64,000 nucleotides of DNA from contig NZ_FOMK01000004.1 of assembly GCF_900112615.1 (NCBI RefSeq), positions 248,001 to 312,000 on the forward strand. Direction: 5' to 3'. The notes beneath the pieces were generated by a model that saw only the letters and a list, made by a program, of their open reading frames with translations, made no database searches and was not told the DNA's origin. Of the stretch, positions 18,122 to 25,934 are shown in pieces (within the stretch, counting starts at the first letter, position 1; every line of letters starts with the position of its first letter). The position numbers and the translations under genes are program-made. Source of the DNA: Chitinophaga sp. CF118 (lineage in GTDB: Bacteria > Bacteroidota > Bacteroidia > Chitinophagales > Chitinophagaceae).

Positions 18122-19105
18122 TTAGCTTACCATAAGGCTACAACCTCTCAGCGCAGAGTTATCCAACCTGCCCAGCACTTCAAAAGTGCCATGCTCGTGT
18201 AAACGGCCAATATCTTCAGTAGCAATGAACGCGCAGGAATCCAGATTGGCCAGGTCTACCACATTGATCACGCCTGCTGCCTGTTCCTCATACAACTGGA
18301 AAGGATCATTCTCATCGCGTACCAGTACCTTCATCCAGGGTGGGCTATGAAAGAAACCCTGTCCGTAGGAATAAGCCTGTGAAAGCAGTTCTGTCATTCC
18401 ATACTCTGCATGTATATTGGCACAGCCCAGTCTTTCCTGTAAAAAGGCATGCACCTGCTGCCGGGTCCATTCCTCCCTGCGGCCCTTCATACCCCCTGTT
18501 TCCATCACGATGGTATGTTCCAGCCGGAGGGCATACTTCTCTGCAAAGTCCAGCAAACCAAAAGTGACCCCTATCAGCAATGTCTTTTGACCACGGGATT
18601 CCAGTTCCTGCAAACGGGCGAATAACTTATCATGCTCATACAGGTAAAATCCACTTGCAGCATGCTGGCTGCGTTTTACCATTTCTTCCACCATATATAC
18701 CAGGGAGGAATGCTGCCGTTCCAGGTAGGAAGGCAATAATCCCAGGATCACGTAATCTTCCACAGGACCGTAAAACCGTTCAAAGGTGGCCAGGAAACTC
18801 TTTTCATACAATCCTGCATCTTTTACAAGGTGACGGCTGTTCACGGTTTGTGTGGTTCCGCTGCTTTCAAATACCAGTTCCGGTTTAAATGTTCCGCATG
18901 TAACTGTGTGTGTTTTAAAGAATTGTATAGGTAAAAAGGGAATCTTGTGTAATGTTTTCACTTCTTCCGGCCGGATATGTAATGCATCGGTATAAGCGCG
19001 GTACAGGACATTTTCCCGGTATTGATAACGGAATACCTCCAAGGCTGCCGCTTCCAGATCCTTCTCCTGTAATGAAAATATTGTTGCTGCATTGATGCCG
19101 CTCAT
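18122..19105 (-). CDS. LuxE/acyl-protein synthetase-like acyl transferase
   Basis: A 327-residue protein of the LuxE-like branch of the adenylate-forming superfamily. Visible motifs are the SSGTTQ phosphate-binding loop (around 83-88, in VFESSGTTQTVNSRH), ETGGMKGRREEW (around 205), the EYGMTELLSQAYS motif (around 235-247), and ATEDIGRL near the C-terminus. LuxE activates fatty acids as acyl-AMP and then acyl-enzyme; Bacteroidota carry this as a stand-alone gene of unsettled role. No luciferase or reductase partner is nearby, so the substrate is unknown. Confidence 0.87.
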   Translation of the reverse strand: MSGINAATIFSLQEKDLEAAALEVFRYQYRENVLYRAYTDALHIRPEEVKTLHKIPFLPIQFFKTHTVTCGTFKPELVFESSGTTQTVNSRHLVKDAGLYEKSFLATFERFYGPVEDYVILGLLPSYLERQHSSLVYMVEEMVKRSQHAASGFYLYEHDKLFARLQELESRGQKTLLIGVTFGLLDFAEKYALRLEHTIVMETGGMKGRREEWTRQQVHAFLQERLGCANIHAEYGMTELLSQAYSYGQGFFHSPPWMKVLVRDENDPFQLYEEQAAGVINVVDLANLDSCAFIATEDIGRLHEHGTFEVLGRLDNSALRGCSLMVS

Positions 19106-19246
19106 AGTTGCTTACTTTAAAACCGCACAAATTTAGGCTACTATCTTTAATTAGGATCACCTACGTAACAAACAGTGTATAAATTACGTTATTACGATGT
19201 GGTAACTGGCTGGCAGTGTATATTAGCTATAATTAAAAATTTAATG

Positions 19247-19254
19247 TAGGTTTG
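19247..19254 (+). promoter_or_regulatory. Candidate -7 element TAGGTTTG with almost no leader
   Basis: TAGGTTTG matches the Bacteroidota -7 consensus TAnnTTTG and ends 4 nt before the ATG of the small lipoprotein gene. A start of transcription 6-8 nt downstream would fall on or after this ATG, implying a leaderless message or use of the second ATG (19268). No good -33 element is visible. Confidence 0.35.
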
Positions 19255-19258
19255 TTAT

Positions 19259-19705
19259 ATGAAGAAAATGCTTTTTTTATCCCTGTTTGCTTTAGCAGCC
19301 ATTACTGCCTGTAAGAAGGATTCATTGGGTACTAAACCTGTAATTACCTTCAAATCTTATTCTTATGCACCAGTAGATGCCAGTTTGGGTCTGGATGTTA
19401 CTTTCCAGGTAAAAGACGGAGACGGGGATATTGAAAATGCCCTGCAATTTACCGCCATTTACGACAGAAACCCCACGGATACTAACTTTTCGGGGCGGCC
19501 AATGCCGGGCCTTGATGCCAGTAAACGTCCCAATCTCTCTGCAGAGGTAGTCCTTCACCTGGGTACAATAGATTTCCCGAATGACCCGGACAACCCTGTT
19601 GCGAAAGACAGTGTTCACTTCCTTGTATATGTTGTAGATAATGCAAATAACATCAGCGATACTATTGCTACGCCTAAAGTAGAAATACTTTATCCGGGAA
19701 GTTAG
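19259..19705 (+). CDS. Small lipoprotein of unknown function
   Basis: A 148-residue protein with a lipoprotein signal MKKMLFLSLFALAAITACKK (lipobox cysteine at residue 18). The mature part is a short beta-rich domain with VTFQVKDGDGDIENALQF, a pattern seen in many Bacteroidota surface lipoproteins with a DGDGD turn that may bind calcium. No enzyme motif is visible. The first Met, or the fourth (19268), could be the start. It is probably outer-membrane anchored. It is 60 nt upstream of the carboxylase gene on the same strand; a functional link is not evident. Confidence 0.8.
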   Translation: MKKMLFLSLFALAAITACKKDSLGTKPVITFKSYSYAPVDASLGLDVTFQVKDGDGDIENALQFTAIYDRNPTDTNFSGRPMPGLDASKRPNLSAEVVLHLGTIDFPNDPDNPVAKDSVHFLVYVVDNANNISDTIATPKVEILYPGS

Positions 19706-19765
19706 TAACCGCTATCTGCAGGTTGTGCTTTACACTTGCCAATATTCATACCTCAAAGCAATTCC

Positions 19766-21304
19766 ATGGACAAAATTGAAGAACTGCAGCAACGCATTGC
19801 TGTTGCCTCCCTTGGTGGTGGTGAAGAACGTATTTCCTCCCAGCATAAAAAAGGTAAACTGACTGCCCGTGAGAGGCTCACCCTGCTCATGGATGAAGGT
19901 TCCTTTGAAGAACTGGATATGTTTGTCCATAACCGTAACCGTGGCCTTACTACTGATCAGGAACAATTTCCGGGTGATGGTGTGGTTACAGGATATGGTA
20001 CAATCAATGGAAGACTCACCTATGTGTTTTCACAGGACTTTACAGTATATGGCGGCAGCCTTTCCGAACCTCACGCCCGCAAAATATGCAAGATCATGGA
20101 TCTTGCCATGCAGAACGGAGCCCCGGTAGTAGGACTAAACGATAGCGGCGGAGCCAGGATCCAGGAAGGCGTAGTAAGTCTTGGCGGATATGCAGATATC
20201 TTCTATCGCAATACCCGTGCTTCCGGTGTAATCCCTCAGATCTCCGCTGTAATGGGGCCCTGTGCCGGCGGTGCCGTATACTCCCCTGCCATCACCGATT
20301 TTATTCTGATGGTAGAGCATACCTCCTACATGTTCGTGACCGGCCCCAATGTGGTAAAGACCGTAACCCATGAGGAAGTAACGGCTGAAGAACTAGGCGG
20401 CGCGCATACACATGCATCCAAAAGCGGGGTCACCCATTTTGCCTGTGCCAATGAGATAGAGTGTATTCAGAATATCCGGCAACTGCTTAGTTATGTACCG
20501 CAGAATTGTGAAGAAGATGCACCGGTATATCCTTACCAACCCTCAGACGAAATAAGACCTCCTTTAAATACCCTGATACCTGAGAATTCCAATCAGCCTT
20601 ACGATATGAAAGACGTGATTGCGCAGGTAACAGATACGGATAGCTTCTTTGAGGTACACCGCGATTATGCAGAGAATATCCTGGTAGGTTTTGCCCGTAT
20701 TGCAGGTCGCAGCATTGGCATAGTGGCCAATCAGCCGGCTAATCTGGCGGGAGTACTGGATATCAAAGCCTCTGTGAAAGGAGCCCGCTTTACCCGCTTC
20801 TGTGATGCCTTCAACATTCCCTTACTGGTACTTGTAGATGTGCCGGGATTCCTGCCAGGTACGGACCAGGAATGGAATGGGATTATCACTAACGGGGCTA
20901 AACTCCTGTTTGCACTCAGTGAAGCAACCGTACCCAAGATCACGGTGACTACCCGCAAAGCATATGGTGGTGCTTATTGTGTAATGAATTCCAAACATAT
21001 TGGTGCCGATCTGAATTTCGCTTTTCCACAGGCAGAGATTGCTGTTATGGGCCCCAAAGGTGCGGTAGAAATCATCTACAAAAAAGAAATAGATGCCGCT
21101 CCTGATCCCGAAGCCAGAATGAACGAACTGGTGGCAGAATACACGGAACGTTTCGCCAATCCTTATCTGGCAGCAGAAAAGGGGTATATTGATGAGGTTA
21201 TTACTCCCGACCAGATGCGCATCAAACTGATCAAAGGCTATGCAATGCTGGAAAATAAAGTTGTAACATTGCCCCGGAAAAAACATGGAAACATTCCATT
21301 ATAA
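19766..21304 (+). CDS. Acyl-CoA carboxylase beta subunit (propionyl-CoA carboxylase-type carboxyltransferase)
   Basis: About 512 residues with the biotin-dependent carboxyltransferase fold: N-terminal GKLTARERLTLLMDEGSF, the DFTVYGGSLSE and LNDSGGARIQEGV strands of the acyl-CoA oxyanion pocket, and the C-terminal VDVPGFLPGTDQEWNGII and RKAYGGAYCVMNSK motifs. It transfers CO2 from carboxybiotin to propionyl-CoA or a similar acyl-CoA, feeding methylmalonyl-CoA metabolism. I use the ATG at 19766. No biotin carboxylase subunit is adjacent, so it must be encoded elsewhere. Biotin synthase lies 2 kb downstream. Confidence 0.94.
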   Translation: MDKIEELQQRIAVASLGGGEERISSQHKKGKLTARERLTLLMDEGSFEELDMFVHNRNRGLTTDQEQFPGDGVVTGYGTINGRLTYVFSQDFTVYGGSLSEPHARKICKIMDLAMQNGAPVVGLNDSGGARIQEGVVSLGGYADIFYRNTRASGVIPQISAVMGPCAGGAVYSPAITDFILMVEHTSYMFVTGPNVVKTVTHEEVTAEELGGAHTHASKSGVTHFACANEIECIQNIRQLLSYVPQNCEEDAPVYPYQPSDEIRPPLNTLIPENSNQPYDMKDVIAQVTDTDSFFEVHRDYAENILVGFARIAGRSIGIVANQPANLAGVLDIKASVKGARFTRFCDAFNIPLLVLVDVPGFLPGTDQEWNGIITNGAKLLFALSEATVPKITVTTRKAYGGAYCVMNSKHIGADLNFAFPQAEIAVMGPKGAVEIIYKKEIDAAPDPEARMNELVAEYTERFANPYLAAEKGYIDEVITPDQMRIKLIKGYAMLENKVVTLPRKKHGNIPL

Positions 21305-21307
21305 ATT

Positions 21308-22186
21308 ATGTTCCGGGCATTTATTTTCTCTTCTGTTTATGTTTCGTTTTGCGCGGTGTTGATGATATGGCAAGTCAATATACTATCTAATATCATTGAT
21401 GTAAATAATGTTTTTTACATCTTCGTATTTTTCGCCACCATTTGCAGCTACAACTTCCACTGGTACCTGACACCTGCAGATTACTCTGCTTCTGAAAGAA
21501 TTCTCTGGGGTGCCAGGCACAAAACCTTACAGTTAACACTGTGCACATTTGGTGGTATAGGTGCAGTACTAAGCTTCTGGTTCCTTCGTGCACACTGGTT
21601 GCCATTAGCCGGGGCTGCTATCCTTACCTTTCTCTATTCTGCACCCAAGCTGCCTCACCCGCCATTTATCTGGCTGCGTAAGATCGCTATTGGTAAAACA
21701 CTGTTCCTTTCTTTTGTGTGGACGTACGTCACCACTCTCCTGCCGGTATTCATAGCAGGAAAACCAGTAACCCTGGCGCTGACAGGATTTACGCTACACC
21801 GTTTTTTCCTTATATATGCTATCTGTATCTTATTCGATTATCGGGACCTGGAGGCGGATAAACGGGAAGGCATCCGTTCGCTGATTACCTATCTAAGCAG
21901 ACCCAACCTAAAACGGTTATATTATTTTTCACTTCTCTTTTCAGCAGTATTTGCACTCACCCTGCTTCCGCTGTATCACTGGCCTGTAACAGTGTTCCTG
22001 CTCGCGCCAGTGCTTACAACGGCCCTGCTTACCCGTTATACAATGCATACCCGTTCCGATCTGTTCTATTACTTTGTACTGGATGGCATGGTAATGTTAT
22101 CTGCACTGCTCCATATTTTGTTAGTAAAAAGCTGCCTCCTAATTCCTTATTTTTGCACAATCATTAACAATAACAGCAATGTCTAA
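21308..22186 (+). CDS. UbiA-like polytopic membrane protein, divergent prenyltransferase
   Basis: A 292-residue protein with about 8-9 membrane helices. DYRDLEADKREGIRSL (around 178-193) fits the second aspartate-rich motif of UbiA prenyltransferases (DxxxDxxxG). The first motif, NDxxDxxxD, is not recognisable; the expected place reads ATICSYNFHWYLTPADYS. It may therefore be a degenerate or non-canonical member. It begins 3 nt after the carboxylase stop and its last 8 nt overlap the peptidase gene start, so the three genes are tightly packed. The substrate is unknown. Confidence 0.75.
   Translation: MFRAFIFSSVYVSFCAVLMIWQVNILSNIIDVNNVFYIFVFFATICSYNFHWYLTPADYSASERILWGARHKTLQLTLCTFGGIGAVLSFWFLRAHWLPLAGAAILTFLYSAPKLPHPPFIWLRKIAIGKTLFLSFVWTYVTTLLPVFIAGKPVTLALTGFTLHRFFLIYAICILFDYRDLEADKREGIRSLITYLSRPNLKRLYYFSLLFSAVFALTLLPLYHWPVTVFLLAPVLTTALLTRYTMHTRSDLFYYFVLDGMVMLSALLHILLVKSCLLIPYFCTIINNNSNV
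22148..22155 (+). promoter_or_regulatory. Candidate -7 element inside the UbiA-like gene
   Basis: TATTTTTG matches TAnnTTTG and lies 24 nt upstream of the M42 peptidase ATG, within the last codons of the preceding gene. It could give the peptidase its own promoter despite the 8-nt gene overlap. The -33 region is weak. Confidence 0.35.
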
Positions 22187-23279
22187 GAAGCAAAAATCCA
22201 TATTGAGCAAGGAAGCGCTTACGTTCCTGCGAAATTATCTTAATAATCCTTCTCCTACTGGTTTTGAGAAGGAAGGACAAAGACTGTGGCTCGAATATTT
22301 ACAGCCATATATTGATGAACATTATGTAGATAATTATGGTTCGGCAGTGGGAATCATTAATCCCAAAGCAGAATTTAAGGTAGTGATTGAGGCGCATGCT
22401 GATGAAATATCCTGGTTCGTTAATTATATCTCACCGGAAGGCCTCATATATGTGATCCGCAATGGCGGATCTGATCAGCAGATCGCTCCATCTAAACGGG
22501 TGAATATCCATACAGAGAATGGTACCGTAAAAGCTGTATTTGGCTGGCCGGCTATCCATACCCGTATGCGTAGTGGAGATGGCAAAGAACCTCAGCCGAA
22601 GGTAGATAACATCTTCCTGGACTGTGGGGCCCGTTCCCGTAAGGAAGTAGATGAACTGGGCATCCATGTGGGATGTGTGGTTACCTTTGAAGATGGTTTT
22701 GAGGAACTGAGTAACGACTATTATGTATGCCGCGCCATAGACAATCGTATAGGTGGCTTTATGATTGCGGAAGTAGCCCGGATGCTGAAAGAAAAAAAAC
22801 AAAGCCTCCCTTTTGGCCTTTATATCGTGAATGCCGTACAGGAAGAAGTTGGACTTCGGGGTGCTGAAATGATTGCCAAACGCATCAAACCAAATGTGGC
22901 TATCATTACTGATGTTACCCATGATACCACTACGCCTATGATCAACAAGAACATTGAAGGAGAGATCAAGTGTGGCAGTGGCCCTAGTATTACTTATGGT
23001 CCGGCAGTGCATAACATCCTGCGTGACCTTATCATTAAAACGGCCAAAAAGAACGATATCCCACACCAGTTGCATGCTGTGAGCCGCAGTACCGGTACGG
23101 ATACGGACGCTTTTGCCTACTCCAACGACGGTACCCCGTCTGCACTTATCAGCCTGCCGCTGCGCTATATGCACACCACGGTAGAAATGGTTAAAAAGGA
23201 TGATATAGAGAACACAATTCACCTGATTTACCAGACTTTGCTGAATATTACACCAAAAACGAACTTTAAATACCTTTAA
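22179..23279 (+). CDS. M42-family metallo-aminopeptidase
   Basis: A 366-residue dinuclear zinc peptidase of family M42. Metal and catalytic residues are visible in order: EAHADEISW (His and Asp), CRAIDNRIGG (bridging Asp), QEEVGLRGAE (Glu-Glu), ITDVTHD (Asp) and PLRYMHTTVE (His). These enzymes form large cytoplasmic assemblies that trim peptides; the family is sometimes mis-annotated as endoglucanase. The start ATG overlaps the previous gene by 8 nt. Function beyond peptide trimming is not indicated by the context. Confidence 0.93.
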   Translation: MSKKQKSILSKEALTFLRNYLNNPSPTGFEKEGQRLWLEYLQPYIDEHYVDNYGSAVGIINPKAEFKVVIEAHADEISWFVNYISPEGLIYVIRNGGSDQQIAPSKRVNIHTENGTVKAVFGWPAIHTRMRSGDGKEPQPKVDNIFLDCGARSRKEVDELGIHVGCVVTFEDGFEELSNDYYVCRAIDNRIGGFMIAEVARMLKEKKQSLPFGLYIVNAVQEEVGLRGAEMIAKRIKPNVAIITDVTHDTTTPMINKNIEGEIKCGSGPSITYGPAVHNILRDLIIKTAKKNDIPHQLHAVSRSTGTDTDAFAYSNDGTPSALISLPLRYMHTTVEMVKKDDIENTIHLIYQTLLNITPKTNFKYL

Positions 23280-23420
23280 ATCTATAGGAATCTATCTGAT
23301 CCTTAATCCGAAATAGCTGAAAGCCAGCCTGTTCGGCATCTGAGACCATAACAGATGAAATGTTTCAGGTAGAAAGCTAAAGCCCTTTCCGGCATTAAAT
23401 TTTTATAATACTTTTTTTTG

Positions 23421-23428
23421 TAGGTTTG
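23421..23428 (+). promoter_or_regulatory. Candidate -7 element for bioB
   Basis: TAGGTTTG matches the Bacteroidota TAnnTTTG element and lies 20 nt upstream of the bioB ATG. The preceding 20 nt are T-rich without a clear TTTG -33 box. No biotin-repressor operator is recognised. Confidence 0.45.
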
Positions 23429-23447
23429 CTGTTCAAATTAGATTATT

Positions 23448-24443
23448 ATGCAAGATGTGCAGATCCGTCACGACTGGACCATTGAAGAAATAAAAGAGAT
23501 CTATAATACGCCCTTGTTGGAGCTCGTGTTCCGTGCAGCATCTGTTCACAGACAAACGCAGGCCACTGCAGAAGTACAGGTTTGTACACTGCTCTCCATC
23601 AAAACCGGCGGTTGCTCCGAAGATTGTTCCTACTGCCCACAGGCAGCCCGTTATAATACAGACATCAATGTTCACGGCCTCATGAAAAAAGAGGACGTAC
23701 TGGCATATGCCCAGAAAGCCCGTGAAGCTGGTTCTACACGTTTCTGTATGGGTGCGGCCTGGAGAGAAGTGCGTGATAACCGCGACTTTGACAGGGTGCT
23801 GGACATGGTGAAAGGTGTAAATGAAATGGGTATGGAAGTTTGCTGTACCCTGGGGATGCTGAATGAGCATCAGGCACAGAAACTGGCAGATGCTGGTCTG
23901 TACGCCTACAACCACAACCTGGACACTTCCGGAGAATATTACGAACAAATCATTACTACCCGTACTTACGAGGACCGTTTGCGTACCCTTGATAATGTAC
24001 AGAAAGCTGGCGTAAGCGTATGCTGCGGTGGTATTATCGGCCTGGGTGAATCTCACGATGACCGTATTGGTATGCTGCATACCCTTAGCAACCTGGCTAA
24101 ACATCCTGATTCAGTGCCCATCAATGCTTTAACCCGCGTAAAAGGTACACCACTGGAAAACATGCCTAAGGTAGCCTTCTGGGATATGGTACGCATGATC
24201 GCTACTACCCGCCTGGTAATGCCAAAGGCTATGGTCCGTTTGAGTGCTGGTCGTGCCGAAATGAGCATTGCTGAACAGGCAATGTGTTTTATGGCTGGCG
24301 CTAACTCAATCTTTACCGGTGAGAAACTGCTGACAACTGACAATCCATCTTTCGAAGAAGATCATATGATGTTTGAGCTGCTTGGTCTGAAAGCAAGAGA
24401 AGCTTTCAAAGATCATGAGGTTCAGGAAGCGATTGCTTTATAA
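23448..24443 (+). CDS. bioB: Biotin synthase
   Basis: A 331-residue radical-SAM enzyme. The [4Fe-4S] cysteines are in GGCSEDCSYCPQ (Cys56, Cys60, Cys63). Other BioB landmarks are AWREVRDNRDFDRV, YNHNLDTSGEYYEQIITTRTY, CCGGIIGLGE and RLSAGRAEMS with the arginine that binds the second [2Fe-2S] cluster. It inserts sulfur into dethiobiotin to give biotin. The gene stands alone here, without bioA/D/F, and ends at a strong terminator. Biotin would serve carboxylases such as the one encoded at 19.8 kb. Confidence 0.97.
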   Translation: MQDVQIRHDWTIEEIKEIYNTPLLELVFRAASVHRQTQATAEVQVCTLLSIKTGGCSEDCSYCPQAARYNTDINVHGLMKKEDVLAYAQKAREAGSTRFCMGAAWREVRDNRDFDRVLDMVKGVNEMGMEVCCTLGMLNEHQAQKLADAGLYAYNHNLDTSGEYYEQIITTRTYEDRLRTLDNVQKAGVSVCCGGIIGLGESHDDRIGMLHTLSNLAKHPDSVPINALTRVKGTPLENMPKVAFWDMVRMIATTRLVMPKAMVRLSAGRAEMSIAEQAMCFMAGANSIFTGEKLLTTDNPSFEEDHMMFELLGLKAREAFKDHEVQEAIAL

Positions 24444-24444
24444 T

Positions 24445-24478
24445 AAAAAGCTCCGCAGGATTCTGCGGAGCTTTTTTT
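24445..24478 (+). terminator. Intrinsic terminator after bioB
   Basis: A perfect 10-bp stem, AGCTCCGCAG and CTGCGGAGCT, with a GATT loop, flanked by an A-run and a run of seven T. A standard Rho-independent terminator, 2 nt after the bioB stop. Confidence 0.93.
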
Positions 24479-24485
24479 ATGTTGT

Positions 24486-24519
24486 ATTCTAAACTCATCG
24501 AATTCGATGAGTTTAGAAT
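24486..24519. repeat. 34-bp perfect palindrome (copy A)
   Basis: Each 17-nt arm is ATTCTAAACTCATCGAA or its reverse complement, meeting at a central GAATTC with no loop. A zero-loop palindrome is more like a protein-binding or cruciform site than a terminator. The right half matches the palindrome inside the neighbouring KilA-N gene at 15 of 17 positions. Confidence 0.92.
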
Positions 24520-24563
24520 CCTGGGAATTTGCGATATTTCCACAGATCCTTTTATTATGTCCA

Positions 24564-24613
24564 CCATCTAAATTCTAAACTCACCGAAATCGGTGAGTTT
24601 AGAATTTAGATGG
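24564..24613. repeat. 50-bp near-perfect inverted repeat (copy B)
   Basis: Two 24-nt arms pair perfectly around a 2-nt AA centre. The inner part, TTCTAAACTCACCGA, resembles copy A (TTCTAAACTCATCGA); the outer CCATCTAAA arms are extra. It lies between bioB and the end of the KilA-N gene. It lacks a T-run, so a pure terminator role is unlikely. Confidence 0.92.
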
Positions 24614-24662
24614 CAATTACATCCTTCTTCCTTGTAAGATCTGTTTCCAGGTGGATATAAGT

Positions 24663-25523
24663 TTATTTTATCTTTTTTTGATTTGGGCTTTCAATTGCCA
24701 GAGGATCTTTTACACTTTTATTTAAAGAAATTAGTTGATTGGTAGCTGTTTCTCTCAGCATATCGAATCTTTCCATCTTCCCCATTCCTTTTCTTATCAG
24801 GATAGCATTTAGACTTTCAAGATTAGATAAAACAATTAATCTATTTGTATCAACACTGTCCCGGATATTCTTGTGATGAAATGCCTCTTCCGGATATTTT
24901 TCCTTCCATTGTTTCGACGTAATACCAAATAATGCCAGATTAACTAAGTCTGCCTCTTCAGCATATATATACACATCATTCTTTTGGGGAGTATCCCCCC
25001 AGGGTATGAGTGTTTCTTTAATTGCATCGGTCTGAATTCTATAATTTGTTGCTGCCAGACTTCGTCTGAAATTCCATTCCAGCTTACTCTTATCTCCCTC
25101 TATTTCTTTTAATCGCTGAAACTCTTTAATCAGATAAAGCTTGAAGCTGGGGTTGATCCATGCTCCAAATTCAAAAGCAATGTCTTTATGGGCATATGTC
25201 CCCCCATATCGGCCCGATTTTGAGATTAGCCCAATTGCGTTTGTCTTTTCAATCCATTGCTGAGGAGATAATGCGAACCTATTTGTACCTGCTTCATTTT
25301 TAAACCCCTCGAATTCGATGGGTTTAAAATCTGGATTGTAGAGTTGCTCCCAGAGACCTAAATATTCAATTGTATCTTTTTTCCTTAGCCAATTACCAAT
25401 AACAATATTGCTACTGGGCATTTGCCTAACCATATCTGTAAGTGAGATATAATCAACATCATGATGATCAATCACGGATATAATTTTATCCTGGACGGTA
25501 ATTTCTCTTTTTTTAGCCATCAT
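24663..25523 (-). CDS. KilA-N domain-containing protein
   Basis: A 286-residue protein with an N-terminal KilA-N-like DNA-binding domain (DYISLTDMVRQ, NWLRKKDTIEYLGLWEQL, then GRYGGTYAHKDIAFEFGAWI at about 104-123 and FKLYLIKEFQRLKE), followed by a helical C-terminal half (about 145-275). KilA-N domains occur in phages, DNA viruses and bacterial mobile regions. Stand-alone copies like this are common in Bacteroidota and their role is unknown. Residues 66-75 (FKPIEFEGFK) are encoded by a near-perfect palindrome related to two palindromes just downstream. The two adjacent ATGs at the start are equivalent. Probably DNA-binding; no nuclease motif seen. Confidence 0.88.
   Translation of the reverse strand: MMAKKREITVQDKIISVIDHHDVDYISLTDMVRQMPSSNIVIGNWLRKKDTIEYLGLWEQLYNPDFKPIEFEGFKNEAGTNRFALSPQQWIEKTNAIGLISKSGRYGGTYAHKDIAFEFGAWINPSFKLYLIKEFQRLKEIEGDKSKLEWNFRRSLAATNYRIQTDAIKETLIPWGDTPQKNDVYIYAEEADLVNLALFGITSKQWKEKYPEEAFHHKNIRDSVDTNRLIVLSNLESLNAILIRKGMGKMERFDMLRETATNQLISLNKSVKDPLAIESPNQKKIK
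25298..25329. repeat. 32-bp palindrome inside the KilA-N coding sequence (copy C)
   Basis: Centred on GAATTC at 25311-25316; 15 of 16 base pairs match, the exception being 25308/25319. It covers codons 66-75 of the KilA-N gene. TTCGATGGGTTTAAAAT here compares with TTCGATGAGTTTAGAAT in copy A. Confidence 0.9.
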
Positions 25524-25934
25524 AAAATAATTAATTGCCCGTATTTCCTACTAATTAGTAAAGCAGTTTTATTAAGATATCAGTGGAGATGAAAAGGCAC
25601 AAACAATACAATAAATATCAAGAATCATTCTCTTATATCCAAAAAAACTTTTAATGTTATTAGAGATGATTATGTAATAATTGAACTGGTAGAATTGAAA
25701 AACTCAAAATGCAGGAAGCAATAACCTTATAAGAGAAACTATTTTTATAATGGTTATTTCTAAAATTGGATTAGGGTCCTTATATTGTACATGCGAACTA
25801 CTTGATGGAATTTAATATCGTAAACTTATATAATGTGAATGCCTGGTTTTGACAGTAGTAATTTTTCGTTAACGTTAGCCAACCAATTGATATAGGCTAC
25901 TTTTTATAAGAATTGATCCTAGAATATACTGTGT
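25524..25934. other. 411-nt AT-rich divergent region
   Basis: It lies between the KilA-N gene (minus) and the GT8 gene (plus). It is strongly AT-rich and contains small inverted repeats such as ACTAATTAGT, but no RNA gene, no attachment-site duplication and no further copy of the GAATTC-centred palindrome was seen. Confidence 0.5.

Noticed and set aside
22431..23222. 263-residue open frame on the minus strand inside the M42 peptidase gene
   Set aside because: It runs antisense to a clear catalytic-motif gene; its protein shows no domain and unusual composition.
23281..23447. Biotin-repressor operator or riboswitch before bioB
   Set aside because: No recognisable BirA-type inverted repeat and no known riboswitch core; only a -7-like element stands out.
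24663..25523. Prophage or integrative element around the KilA-N gene
   Set aside because: No integrase, terminase, tail or attachment-site duplication was seen; only a small accessory segment can be supported.
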